A stretch of DNA of 64,000 bases from Pseudoscleropodium purum (taxonomy: Eukaryota > Streptophyta > Bryopsida > Hypnales > Brachytheciaceae). Position 1 is the first letter of the stretch, and each line of letters begins with the position of its first letter. Below the pieces are notes generated by a model. It did not search any database, was not told the DNA's origin, and saw only the letters and a program-made list of their open reading frames with translations. This document shows positions 22,297 through 35,715 of this stretch, piece by piece. The DNA lies in assembly GCA_963969395.1 (NCBI GenBank), contig OZ017804.1, positions 20,956,001-21,020,000 on the forward strand, written 5' to 3'. The translations under genes and the position numbers were made by a program.

Positions 22297-24539
22297 GCAC
22301 GGTGGAGTAGTGAGTGAACAATGCAGCGTTGAGCCTCAAACCAGCAAAGAGCGACCTGCTCACATAGGCGTTTTTTGGCAATTGCAGAACTTATTGAAGA
22401 TGATGTCGATTTCTTAATTTGGTGTCGTGCTTGCACCAGGAAGGGCTGCAGACACCGGTAGTACTAGACACACTCCAATACAGGGGTGTGCACCGAGGAG
22501 AGCGTCAGGGATTGCCAACGGAATCGTCTTGCAACTGCTTGAACAAGCGCCGTAAGTGTCAGTAGATTGTGCAAACATTAGCCTCTACTGCGTTTGCGAA
22601 GAAGTCCCTCATTTGATGAGGTTGTCGTCAATGTTTGCAGGAAAGGACATGTAGCCGGCTGAAGTGCCGCGGTTGCCAACTCGGTCAACGTGACGGAAGG
22701 AGGAGGTGAATCTGCGAAGGAGAAGCACTGGATGTTTGAGAGATTAAAACTTGACAACGATTCAGGGACGACTGTATCTTTGCATTTGCAGTGGATCTAG
22801 CTTGCTCACAAATTTCCAAAGAAAGCAACGCCCTAATCCCCAATTACTAATTCATAAGCATTGTCAAAGCCTGTTGCTAGAAGTTAAGGCCTGAGGCATC
22901 TCCAGCTTGAAGAAAATCACAACACAGCTAGCTCTTTCTTTTTTAAAATAAACTTTTCCTTAAAAACAGTCACTTTAGATGCCCTGATTGTGCCTCTTTA
23001 CGTACAACCGGTCTTGCTTTCCTCAAATCTAGGTTGTACGTTGATTTCGTTGTTCATTGAAAGCTATACCACCTCACGCTTTTAAAATGTAACTGCTGTT
23101 CCTAGCTGAAGTAAGACCGCTGCTGCCGGATGCTACACGGGCGTCCACGTTGGATCGGAGGTTACGAATAACCCCCGGTGTAAATGCCTGCACAACTCTC
23201 GATATTTGACAACGCTCTGATACCGCTATCTGCTCCCGGTGCGAACGTACTATAAGGCATGAATATGAAACTTGAAGTGTACTCTCTAAATGCAAAGCAT
23301 CTACTTCAAAACTTTGCAACTGAGCCTCAACTCAAAGGGTCAAAATTGAATGGTAAAAAACTTGCTCACAAGCCACAACACCAACAAAGTTTTAATGTCA
23401 ATCAAAACAAGGTCTCTTGAATTGTCAACCATGCTTCATGGATGTCACTACCACATCTTAGCTTTCAATCGCCACTCACAGTCCCTTTCATATGCTCTCT
23501 TCCCTCAACTTCTGACCTTCGCAATTTGCCAACTGCGTCATACGAAGCTTGAGCTTTCTCATCACTTAGTAAACAGATTCCGGACACATGAAACACAGCC
23601 TTACAGCCAGATTACAACAAGAAAACTTCGATGTAAATAACACATTCCAAGCAACGGAAAAAGGAGCTTACTCGTATACATCTTTTATGATAACAATGGT
23701 CACAACTACAACACCCCAAACGGGTGAGAGCTTGCCACAAGCAGAATCTTCCCAAACACATCCCCTGCGCACGTTGATGTCATGGCAAGTAGGTTGACTT
23801 AAGATGCCACAACCAAACCACACTTAAAATCCGCTTTCCAACTCTATCAAAAGTGACCTAATCGTTTTCCAATAGATCTGAAACCATGTCTCCACATCTC
23901 CATGGATCAAGAAAAAAAACTAGCAACAATATCAGTTGGGGTAGCACAGTGCGAGCTTTCAATTCTGATTTTCAAACGCGACTTGAAAACTCTGCAGAAG
24001 CAGTAATTCTGGGACGAGATTCCGAGGCTCAAAATCGCACAGGGTCCAATTTGACAAAAAAATTGTGGAATCTTGCACTACTAGAATTCAAGAGCTCCGA
24101 CCAACCACCTTAGTTTTCTCTACGATCATCCAAAAGCATTGCTTCACAACTCTGTCGATCTACAGAAATCAATAGCAACACTTGGGTCAGGAGTTCTCGC
24201 ATTACCACCGCGCTCGGTTCCACAAGAAGGAGGTGAATCTCAAATCTCAACCCTAAACCCGATTTGAAAACTCGAAGAGAAGGATAGTACGTCTGGGATG
24301 TCATTTCGGGGACCTGAATCGCACGGCGTTCAAATTGGAAAGAAAGAATGATCTGTCGTCCCAAAACCCAAGATCTTCAACATACCCTAATCTCACATAA
24401 TGCGCCACACTTTAATTCCAATCCACCACCACCCCGAACCGTAAGTCCACAGAACGTGCGATCGTTTCTCAATTCCAATCCTCGAAAGCACCCCAAACGC
24501 TAATTTCACAGAACGCGCTAATCTTCTTCAATTCCACCC
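22297..24539. other. Moderately GC-rich region downstream of the receptor kinase
   Basis: GC is higher than in the repeats. Short frames on both strands (23074-23319, 23350-23797, 23886-24364) show no domain I recognise. Part of 24.0-24.5 kb is probably the 3' untranslated region of the minus-strand kinase gene. At 22.3-22.8 kb there could be a decayed gene, but no family is identifiable. Confidence 0.35.
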
Positions 24540-27500
24540 CTATTTCGGTTCCACAGGCTCGGTTACAAATCCTCCACTATATTTGAACGACTCCAATTGC
24601 CCCCCCGAAGACCCCCGACTCCCACTCCCACGAAAAACCCTGTCCATCTCCAATGGCGCTCTTCTTTCCCGATTCTCCATCCTCTCTTGCATACTCTTCC
24701 CCCTCCTCCCAGGCATGAGCTGCGCTTTCGGCCCCACCAACACCTCCAACTGCTTCACAACCTCATGCATGCTCGGACGCTCCAGAGAGTTGTCCTCCAC
24801 GCACACGAGCGCCATCTTGAGCAAGGTCTCCTGCTCCTCGGAGGAGTTCGCACTGCCCCCGAGGAGAACTGGGTCCAGAAGCTCTTTGACGCCGGGCATG
24901 CCGGTAGAGTCGTAGCGGGTGCGCATGGTCTTCACGATGTGGCCGCGGTAGCTTACGGGAGGACGGGCGGTGAGAAGCTCAAGGAGAACGACGCCGAAGC
25001 TGTAGATGTCGGACTTCGGGGAGAGGACGTTCGTCATGTAGTACTCGGGGTCGAGGTAACCCTAGAAAATAAATGGCATCCAAGCACAGCATGATTGTCA
25101 GTACGCAATGAATTCAATCGAGGGAAAATGGAAGCAAAAATGAGCAAAAACTCAAGAAGTAGTTAGAGTTTAAAGCCTGGAAGGATGACTATGAATCCAT
25201 TGCCAAAAAAAACAGAGCAAAATAGAGTATCATGATTTGAGTAAGTGCAGATTTTGTAAAGACATCGTAAGGATAGAGGTAGCGAGTGATAAGCCTTCTT
25301 GGAGAATACTTGACGGAAACAGGAGTGGTAACCTTAGCATGCCATCATCCACACCATGCCAATACGCCGTTCATTTGAAGGAATATGTGCATAAGGTTTC
25401 TATAGCCCATTACGGACACTCTCCCAATTGCGTCCCCTCTGTACACAACTCTTCACATTTCAGCCCCAAAAGTCTTGGGCACGCGTTGAGAGGGGGAGCA
25501 ATTGGGAGAGGGTGGTATGCTAAGCAAAACTGTGCAAAAATTCTTGGAGGAGTCGGACGTAAAATTAACAGAGGTAGCGATTGATAATCTAAGTATCACC
25601 AGTGATTGTCACAATGTAACACAGTTTTGCAATCATGTGTGCCTATACTATGACATCCTAGAAATCTGTGCCTATTGTGTCCAAAACCCGTTCTGAATCA
25701 ATCTCACTGCACCAAAATCTCTCCAGGAATGAAAATTGTAAGATTTTGTTCTCCTCTTTTAGACCACTCCTGTTTTCGTCACTTGTTCTCCAACAAGGAT
25801 TATCACTTGCTACCTCTGTCCATGTCAAGTGATAGTTTTAGAGGGTTGTGAGTGAGAGTGGTGGTGTACCATGGTTCCCTTGATGGTGGGCTTGAAGCTT
25901 CCGTCTTTCACATCCGGCACCAGCATGGACAAGCCGAAGTCCGCCACTTTGGAATTCAAGTCCCCGTCCAGCAGAATGTTGCAAGACTTCACATCGCGGT
26001 GGATGATTTGGGGGTCGGCGTGGTGGTGCAAGTATGAAATGCCTTGCGCTGCTCCCAACGCTATCAGCAGACGCCGGTCCCAATCGAGCGGCTCATCTGA
26101 TCTGTCGCCTGCAAACCATTCAGTAACAAAATTTTAACAGAAACGTTTAATATTATATTTGAATGTCATCTTCATACAAAGAAGCTATGCGACGAGAGGC
26201 TGCATCCTTGGAGCAGAGGCTCGACTCTCAAGGAAGGTAGCTACTCAAGCTTCTTCAGGGCAGCTTCAAAGCCTCTAACCCTTTGCTCATGAGCTAACAA
26301 ACAACACAAAATGACCATTGCATCGTTGGGATTGAAATCCATGGTACTTTAATAGCTAGAAAGTTGATGTTATGACACTCAATTGACATCAATATAACAT
26401 CACCTACATCCTGTAAGACTGTTCTTTTTTTGTGTTTTTGAATATTTTTGCTTACACATTTATACAAATACATTACTTACCCAGATTTCATCCAATTGGT
26501 TATGCAGGAAGGTCTCTCAAAGATTCAAGAATTACTTTGATTGAATGAGAAGTTTTTAAAATGAAATATTGCCTTGAAGCATTTTGTGCATCATCCAAAA
26601 TATGAACTCCGGAGCAATTACGGTTACCATTGGGATACTAGGCCTGTTAGATTACTAAGGTTATAGAATTTCTTGTAATGTGAGTGAGGTTTCCAACAAA
26701 CTGCACAGACAGATTTTCCTTTCCCATTTTCTAGAAGCATATGGAAGAGTTGCAGTAAGTTGGTAACAACTATCCCTTTAGTTGCTCGTCTCCTACTCAC
26801 CGCGAAGCCAGTCTCTGAGCGTTCCATTGGGCATGTACTCATACACCAGCATTTGCTCGGACTTTTCGTAGCAGAAGCCCACCAGCCCCACCAAGTTGTT
26901 GTGGTGAACTCTGGACAAGATCTCGATCTCCTTCTTGAACTCCGCGGCACCTTGTTTGGAACCTTCTTGGGCCCTTTTCACTGCGAGCATGGCACCCGTG
27001 CCTGCTTGAATGCCCTTGTACACCTGCACAAACACGCGTACAACCAATGATGTGAATTTTAAGACAATTAACATGGAAAAATTCTACACAACATGAACCT
27101 CTCTTGACCAGGGTTGTGAGCTCCGTAAAGAAAAACTAGTGTATACCAGAATTTGCTTGAATGTAGGCACATGACGGTTCTCATTTAAAATCCTTCCTTC
27201 GAAAACTAATTATTATACAAATTTTAATAATTTCTAATTTAAGTGGAGATTAGTTTAATGAATGGGCATTTGCACTTGTGCCAGGAAGATACAGCACAAA
27301 CCAAAGCCAGTGTGTGTGTCCCATATCTTGTGTGTGCAAACCAAAGCTTATGACATAAAATTTTGACGTACCTTGCCATAACCTCCAGCCCCAAGCACAT
27401 TGTCCTCACTGAAGTTATTCGTCATTCTCTTAATGTCGTCAAAAGAGAACCAATGAGCTCCTTTAAGCTGGGGCGCCTGGCCATCTTCAGCCCTCCCCCA

Positions 27501-30500
27501 TGCAGCTGCAACGCATTCAAGCAGCGCACCCCATTCAACCTCAACGAATTGAATTGTATCAACAGATTTGTAAGTGCATGCCAAATTTAAAGTTTAGGGT
27601 TTACCAAATGGATTCTTCTTCCGTTCATCCTCAGCTCGTCGTTTGTGCTTCACAGCCAAGAGGGCCAGAAGTCCAATCACCAACAACGCCAGTGCACCTC
27701 CCACAGCAATTCCAATGATGACTCCCGTCGAGATCTTACTTGACCGTTTGGCAGTTGGCGCTGCAACACCATCACATTGCATGCAGCAGCATCAGAATTG
27801 CACCAAAGCAAAACTGAAGCGGATGATTCTGACCTTCAAAGGGGACAAGAACGGAGAATACGAAAGCCGGATCTCCACGTGACATTCAATATGATAAGTC
27901 CTAGATTACGCAAAATAAAAAAACACTAAAGTATGACCACAACTACATTACGACCAAATTATTGCAAGATTTCTACGTGACACCCACCAAGGTAGCCATA
28001 TTTCCTAAGAGAAATCACCGAAATATGACCACAACTACAAGTAGTTCCCAAATTTTGTGAAAGAATTCACCAAACTATGACCACAACTACAAATCCTTGC
28101 CAGATTTCTACATCACATTCAACATGACACGCAGAGTTCGTAACTGAAGAACACACCAAATTGTAAACACAACTCCAAATCATCCCCATTCAATACGAAA
28201 CTCAACAAAGGATCCAAATTCCAACCAGAAACCCCCGAACTACAACCACGCCTACAAATCGCTAGCACATTTCTCCATGACATTCAACATGATATCCACA
28301 TTCGGTTAAAAGAAAAGAAAAAAGAAACAAAAAACTTAACGCCACACCTCCAACTCACAACCCTATTCCCACACAAAACTCAACAATCCATCGAAATTCC
28401 AAACCCCCATTCCCAAATCGAACACCACCACTAAACCTTAAGCCCTAACCCTAACCTTCAAAACCCCATCCCCATCTTGCAACCCTACCTTGCGACACCT
28501 CAACGTCCAAGACAATCTCCGGCTTGAACGGACTCCCATACACCACCTTCTGCTGCGTGAAGCTCCCCATAATAAAGTTCTGTACCTCCTTCTCCATCAC
28601 CTCCCCTTCCAACGGAAAGAAAAACAACCTCACATCCACTCTCTCCGTCTCATTACCATAATACGCGTCATACACCCACAACTGACTACTCTCATAGCGA
28701 ATGTTCGCTGCAGCCGAAAGTAAGAGTAAGGATTTGTTGGTTTCTAGAGCCAGTGTGTCCCAGAGCGTTTGGTTGTCGATGGTGGTAAACGTCGGCGCTC
28801 GAATTTCTAAAGTGATGATGAGAGGGTAAGAGCAGTTGCAGGTGAAGGGGTTTTGGGTTTGGCTGGTGCTGCCACAGTTGATGGAACAGCTGTTGCGGAC
28901 TAAAGGCGAGGTCCATTTTTGGACGGGAGGGGTGGAAGTGGAGTTGCAGACTGTGGGGGAGGCGGTGGTGATGCCGCCGCCGGTGCAGGTGGGGTTGCCT
29001 GAGAGTCTGCGAGGAGCACAAGAACATTGTAAGAAATCGGGAGTGGTAGGGGAAAGAACTAAGAACTGAGAATGATTTGTAACATAGTAGGGATTGGAGA
29101 TCATAAATCGGAGGAAAACAACAATGGGAGGCTTCTGAATCTGAGTGAATGGACTATGAGTATTTGAAGTTCAACTACATGCATGTTGGATTCCCTGCTA
29201 ATCTGGGAGGAGAGAAAGGTCAGGTAGTGTCAGAGGGAAGGAGCAACCCTGTCAATACGTAGCATGCTTTGGGATGGAATCAGTACTATTATTAACATAC
29301 TGGGGATTGGAGATCATGAATTTGCAGGGTAGTTTTCTGAATCTGAATGATTTTAGCATGACCTTCTGAAGCTCAACAACAAGTTTCGAAGCATGTAATG
29401 TCGGGTTCCCTGATAATCTGCCAAGCTGGGAGGAGAGGGGGGTCGGTTTGTGTGAGGGCAAAGGAGCAACACTGGAAGAAATTTCGCACCTGGGTTTCGC
29501 ATACTTTGGGAAGGGGAAAGCAACCAAGACTGGACACATTGGTTATTGGAAATCATGACTTTTCCCAAAAAAATTGGTAGTTTTCTGAATCTGGATGAAC
29601 TAATCTGCTAATCTAGGGGAGAGAGAGAGTTCACTCATTGTGAAAGGGAAGAACCAACACTGAAATCAATTTGGAATACTTTGGGGTGGAATCGACACTA
29701 TTTCTAGCACACATTGGCAATTGAAAATCATGAATTTTCTGAATCTGTATGACTTAGTATGAGTTGTTGAAGTTTCATTTCCGACATGGTTAAGTCTGAA
29801 AACTCCCTTCTGAATGAAATGATGTGGGAGTTCGTGAAATCTTTCTGACATAGCATGTACACACCAACTCAGAGAAGACGACTTACTGAATTTCTGGTAA
29901 CTTCGCGTTCTGATCCGCCACGTTGATGTTTAAGATCTTGTTGTTCTGGAGGTAGACGTAACGCAAATCCGGTCCCAGATTCAAAGGGATGTTCAAGGAC
30001 CCATTGATTCCATTATTTCGAAGGTACCTGGTCAGAAAGAATTAGTTACCCATCAGACTTTTGCACGCGGCATGAGCTCAACACCTCTAACGAAGGAAAA
30101 GCCCTCAAAGTCAAAATTGCAACTATTATATCCCCAAAATGGTCAAACGAGAAATAAAAAATCCACTATTGAAGCTAATAGTTGACTAGGGTAAGTTTTA
30201 AACCACTTTTCTATTGTTCAAAATTGTAGAATATGGTTTCTTTTGACTATTGATACATTTTGTCATCATCTTTGAAGCATCCCTAATGATGAATTTCAGA
30301 CCACTTTTGATCGTTTGGGCACTTATGGGTTAATGAAAACAAAATAATGTTGGAAAAGGATGAGAATACTCACAAGCCCTGGAGCACGGGAAAGCTCAAG
30401 AGATCGGTAGGCAATGGCCCAATCAAGTTACAACTATCCATGAGTCTACAATTCCCCAGAGTAACAATCCAAGATTAATTACCAATGCAAGCCAATAATT

Positions 30501-33500
30501 CACTTATCACAACACCAAATAGTTTGAAATCACACTAAGTAATCTATTGTGTACTAAAAGTCACATGAATGTTCAAACTTAAAATACTTCCTCCTCTACT
30601 CACTTTCTATTAACTTACTACAAACTACCTCAAAAACCTTGGCAATTCATTGTTGCATGTATGAACATATGCATGAGCGCCAAGCACAAGCTGAAAACAC
30701 TACTTTTTTCAGCAACTACCTTGCATCCACATATTTCGAATCTAATGCCTCAATAACAACACTATTCACACCATATGCCTCAATGACAAGTTACCTTATT
30801 TTGGAACCCACACTAAATAAGACCCAAAAGTAGGACGAGGAGGAGTTTCCAATGACATAGTTTTAGCGACATTATCAAGGCATGTCATTCGAACGCATTC
30901 ATTTGTATTAAAGTTTCAACAACATTCTAATGAGTCTTTCTAAGTCGTTCTTTCTAAGGGAGTTAGAACATCTTACATCGTTTCCAGAGAATACTTGGAC
31001 CCATTTAACCATGAAGGAAATGGTTGTGGATCAAAAGTGTTATTGCTGAAATCACTGCAAGCCAGAATGAAGACGTTAAATTCAACCAACAATTAAATCG
31101 TCACAGAAACGAAAGGTGTCATTCATTTTGCAATGTAAACAAATTACTTTGCAGAGAAAGGGATCAAAATCTGCATGAAATCAATTCAAAGGACATGACT
31201 TGTTACAAGGCATCTGGTACGCTTCCTTACACATATTCAAGATGGCTGAGAGCATCAAAAGCTGGAATAGTCCCAGTGAGCTTGTTGTTACCCACACGAC
31301 TGACAAGCACAACATGAACACAAGCAAAAGATGAGTTTAACATAAAAACAAAGTCATCCTAAAATTGCAACACTTTGTAATTGAACCACCCCAAAAAAAA
31401 CTGCTGAATGTTTCTCATAGAACATAACATTCTCTAACTCCCTTTACCTCTCCAGCATTGCAAACCCTTTTGATATTATTGAAACTCCTGAATTAATACT
31501 TCCCTTAGAATTCATGTGGCACTACGTGCGGCACTATAATTCCATCAGTAGTCACTGTCGAAGGGAAACCCCAAACTTCATGTTCAAGAATGTTATGAAA
31601 CAAGATAACACCTATTCCTAGCATTCTTTAATACAAAATTCCAATATTTTTTCTCTCAAACTAGGTCAACACCCCTACTTCAAATGATATTAAGTATAAC
31701 CCAATTTCAGACCATGAATACAAGACTATGAATTTTTGAACATTCTCTTCAGGCAACTCTGAGATTGGTAATGAATTCATTTGGACGTACATTTGATGCA
31801 ATCCAGTTGCATTTGAACCATTTTGGACAATTAAGTTCAGGGAAACAGGGATTGGCCCAGACAACTGGTTCCCATAAAGATTTCTGCAAACACCCAAAGA
31901 CAAGAGTAAGCATCTACTGGGGCTCTCTTTCATAAAAAAACAATTATGATCCAAAAGTATTAGTCAGGTGTCAATCTTCCATTGGTTGCGAATTGGGAGT
32001 AATCAATCCCACGCGGCATCCAAAAAAATCGCAAAAAGAGAATGCTCTCAACAATCCAAGGAAGTTTACAGAGGCCAATGTAGAAGCTAAACAAGGACAC
32101 TAGCATTGAAGCCCTACAAAAAAATTACCAAAGTAACTTCAACCAAGATATTGTGGCAACTCTACACAAGCATAGCTAAAGATACCCAACATGCAACTTC
32201 CATTAACAGCCCAAGTTGCTCAAAACCCAGCTAAATGGGGCTACAAATTCAAGAGAACGGCCTTCGCAAAAATTTCTTGTAGCTGTAAAAACTGTTTGAT
32301 ATAAGTTTTCTAAACCCTAACCCTAAACCCAAAACACTGCTCCTCGCGTATGTTACGAAGCAAATCCAGCCGAATATTACACCCAAGAGAGCAGGCCACT
32401 TACAAAATCTGAAGGCTAGACATGTTGCCAAGAGAATCAGGAATTGGTCCAGTGAATTGATTATTCTCCATAAGCCTACACAACCCAAGAAATATGAGTC
32501 CAAATCCTTCGTATCCTTTGAGCTCTAGAACATAGAAACATGTTTTTCAGTCAAATTGGACTCCCGGTATTTCAAAAAAATGATACAACGTCGTAGGGAG
32601 ATTCTTATTAATTCATAAGCCGTCTTGAATTACAACAGACTGGTAGCTGTGTGGAGAAAAACTTACACGTGCACGACCTTCGAGGCGAACCCAATTTCAC
32701 GTGGAATCTGGCCTGTGAATGCATTGTCATTAAGATGGCTGCAAATCAAACACCACAAGAATCAGTAACCTACAGTAATTACAAAACAACTGCTTCATAA
32801 TCCTTCCCAAAATGTATGAAGAAGTCCGCGATAAAGCTCGAATCTAATTATGTAATACAAGATTCTCTCCACTACAAGTGAGAATAACTGAGCAAATAAT
32901 TGACTGATTACAATACATTATGGTCAGTTCTGAGTACCAAAATTATTAGTCAAAGTGCTACGTAGGATTTAATAGTGCACTCGTAACCATAGGCAATATG
33001 TCATGTGGCACTTACAAGTTCAGATCTGAATTTAATTATGTATGAAACGGACCTCGAAGTACGGTATTGATGGTAACAGATTGATTCAAAACAAAAGAAC
33101 CAAGAGAGATCGAAAACATGATCTTACTAGTGTTGAATATTTGGCCAGGAATCAATACCCAGTCCATTGGAACTGGTTGTGGAGACAGGTAACGGTCCCT
33201 GTAAACTATTGTAAGCAACATCAAACCAATATAACTTCGAAAGTGCACCAAGTTCAGGAGGAAGGGTTCCACTGAGCTTATTGTTATTCAAAGCACTGCT
33301 CAACACAACACACAACACACAACACAACGATAGTGAGTGCTCAAATTTTTTAGAGCATATTTAAACTCTAAAGAGCTTCAAAGTCTATATTACAGATGAT
33401 GTACAGAACAGAATGCTTCACGGCGATGTTTTGTCCAAAGAACTCATCAAAAGTAATCCTTGCGTCCTAAAAAACCCAATCATATTCTATGACCAATGTG

Positions 33501-35597
33501 ATGAGATTGAGATAAATCATGCATTCAAACAAAGATGCGATAGAAGAAAAAATATGCAAAAATTCAGAGTCATGCGAGCTCCACATTGAATCAAGGTTCT
33601 TTCAGTTGAGAACTTACATAAAGGTCAAGTTCCGTAGATTCCCAATTGTGCCAGGGATGGATCCTGAGAGACTGCACCACTGCATATTCCTGCAAGCAAA
33701 TCACACAATCAAATTCAATTATTTCCTGTACAATCTTTCAATTGGTGTGCCTCATAAGCAATATATGATATAAAATTGCGACCATAAGGAGATTTTCCAA
33801 TGAATAATGAAAAATATCGTCTGTAACATCTTTCAAAGTTCCTGAAACAACCTAATTTTTCGCTGAAAACTCTATTAAAATCACTGGAAATGAGTTATGC
33901 AGAAGGTACCAAAACATCACAAAGACATGCATACTTGTCCATCATTTTTTCTGCAAGTCAGTCCATCATTTCTAAGGTTTCGGCATGTGCGGACAGTGTC
34001 CATCAAGAAAACGAGCAAATTCAAAAAGAACTTACAAAGTAGATAAGCCAGTTAAGGAACCAAGTTCAGTGGGTATCTCGCCTTTCAAATGCTTGTTGAA
34101 GGAGAGATCTCTACACACACACACCAACATTACATCTTATAGTACTCAAAAAAACAAAAAATCACATTTCAACAAATCTCAAATATAATATTTCGACACC
34201 CTGATTAAATCAATTAAAAAGATAACTTACAAACAGATAGATAGACAGATCGAGAGAGAGAGAATGTTAATCACAGAACTTGGCTACATCACCGAAATGC
34301 ACTAACTTTTTTCACTACCAATCTTTATAACAACCACAGTTCTGAATCCAGGAACCACAAATGAGTGCACTGTCTTACAGATAAATAAGAGCTGAAAGTT
34401 CTCCAATAACGGAGGGAATAGTTCCTGTGAGTCCAAAGCTTATCAAAGTTCTGCGCAAGTAGAGAGTAAAGAGGAATTAAGCTAAATCCGGCAAAAGTAA
34501 AGTTGGCATCAGGTCAACAGATGAGAAAATAAGCTACAGAAATAAACATAAATTCTTATCAAGCATTTTGTTTTTCATTCAAATTTGTTGTATGCACAAA
34601 GTACTTACAATGTTATCACTCTGTTGTTGCTGCACCCAACACCAATCCAATTATTCGCACAAGGATCTAACCCGGTCCACCCTAACTCAGTGCCCCATTG
34701 CTCCTGCAAGATTTGCATAGCCGCCGCTGGCACACCCACACCAAAGGGCAAAAAAAAAAGCACCAAAATCAGGAGACTATCGGCATAAAAAAACCCACTG
34801 ACTCCATTAAAATCTACATAGCCACCACTGTGTACTCCCACTGGGAAATGGAAAAACAATCACTGTTAATTATCAGCATAAAATTGCATTCTAATTCTGA
34901 AAATACAGACGACATTCGAGTATGCCATTCATATACATTTCATCTTTAACTTACATGTGCTGTAGCTGCAAATTAAAGCTGACAACAGAGTTGCTGACAC
35001 AACTATCCACTCAAGGTACAAAACTGCAAAACGTGAAAGGCTCGAAGTCCAACGTTCTGACCAGCCTTAACTTTCTTATCTAAACGTGCAAATCCATTGA
35101 TTCAAGTTCTGTGTAAATTGTAAAAGCTCAACGCGACTTGCTCCACTAACTTTTGCATATCCACCAGGGAACTCTCCATAAAAACATTTTTTAAAAGCAC
35201 CGTAATCAGCACCAAATAGCACTCGAAATGTAAAGCGGAAACCGCAGATCTTTCTATTTAACGCCACTTGCTCCATTAGACTTTCACATAGCCGCCCCAA
35301 TACTCCAGAAAAATCACCGTAACCAACACAAAATTGCATCCAAATTCTAAAACGAAATCAGGAGACCTTTCTGTAACCCTACTACCTCCGCAAAAAGAAT
35401 TTCCCAACACTAAAATGCCGGATTTTGCTGCATTTTGAAGCTCTCTTAGAAACACCCCACCCCAAAAAAAATTCTCCTTCCATATCCGCAAGCTTACCAT
35501 CGTTGGGGTCAGTCTGCGCCCACACGGAGTTCCAGCACCCCGCGACCATTATTAAACCAAACCAAAGACGCCGCATTCGAAGCACCAAACACTCCAT
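24540..35597 (-). CDS. LRR receptor-like kinase, HPCA1 / LRR-VIII-1 type, complete
   Basis: Nineteen exons, transcribed right to left: 35498-35597, 34609-34726, 34379-34450, 34036-34110, 33618-33689, 33128-33295, 32667-32738, 32404-32475, 31861-31891 region (exon 9, 93 nt, about 31799-31891), 31231-31299, 30977-31054, 30374-30445, 29887-30027, 28489-29006, 27605-27760, 27372-27505, 26801-27023, 25870-26108, 24540-25061. Phases all agree and give 997 aa (HPCA1 is about 950). Layout: signal peptide 1-28 ending VWAQ; N-cap [12 protein letters not shown]; LRRs encoded mostly by 72-nt exons; Cys-rich stretch 408-459; single membrane helix about 586-610; juxtamembrane KHKRR; kinase with GAGGYGK (664-670), Lys686, HRD Asp783 and DFG Asp801; tail with FKYSGGF. 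Catalytic residues are intact. It is a plasma membrane kinase. HPCA1 senses extracellular H2O2; the ligand here is inferred only. Confidence 0.93.
29007..29886 (-). repeat. Degenerate tandem repeat in kinase intron 13, with exon 14 edge copies
   Basis: A unit of about 175-240 bp recurs three to four times, marked by GGARATCATGAAT and TTTTCTGAATCTG at about 29095, 29310, 29550 and 29725. Units also contain degenerate copies of the exon 14 start. The copy at about 29400-29417 would read LSGNPT as in the true exon and keeps an AG before it. Confidence 0.65.
34727..35497 (-). repeat. Degenerate repeats of the exon 2 acceptor in kinase intron 1
   Basis: The plus-strand motif CATAGCCGCCGCTGG at the true exon 2 edge (about 34717-34731) recurs in altered form at about 34817, 35155 and 35286. 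Matching surrounding words include AGCACCAAAATCAGGAGAC-like and TTGCTCCATTA-like blocks. The 34817 copy keeps an acceptor AG; the other two have lost it. Confidence 0.5.
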
Positions 35598-35689
35598 CTT
35601 CGTCTCTCTCAACACAGTTTCCAAGAGTACCAAGTCGGGTACCACCAAGTCTTTACAAACACTCCCTTGGGAAACAATTGCAAGAGGAG

Positions 35690-35715
35690 TCTCTTCTTCT
35701 TCTTCTTCTTCTTCA
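35690..35715 (-). promoter_or_regulatory. Trinucleotide (TTC/GAA) tract in the kinase 5' leader
   Basis: A run of TTC on the plus strand reads GAA on the coding strand. It would encode a Glu run if translation began at the upstream in-frame ATG (35747). I chose the ATG at 35597 because a signal peptide follows it directly. Confidence 0.5.

Noticed and set aside
24583..25094. Long plus-strand frames opposite the last kinase exon
   Set aside because: They are mirror frames of the GC-rich minus-strand kinase exon, which has clear kinase motifs and splice sites.
25237..25696. Plus-strand frames within kinase intron 18
   Set aside because: They lie in an intron of the opposite strand and show no domain.
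28490..29069. Plus-strand and second minus-strand frames over kinase exon 14
   Set aside because: Shadow frames. The true frame links to both neighbouring exons in phase and has the cysteines and membrane helix in order.
32310..32330. Telomere-like CCCTAA words (also near 28445, 20860 and 58840)
   Set aside because: Each is only two or three units long, in introns or AT-rich DNA. That is too short for an interstitial telomere tract.
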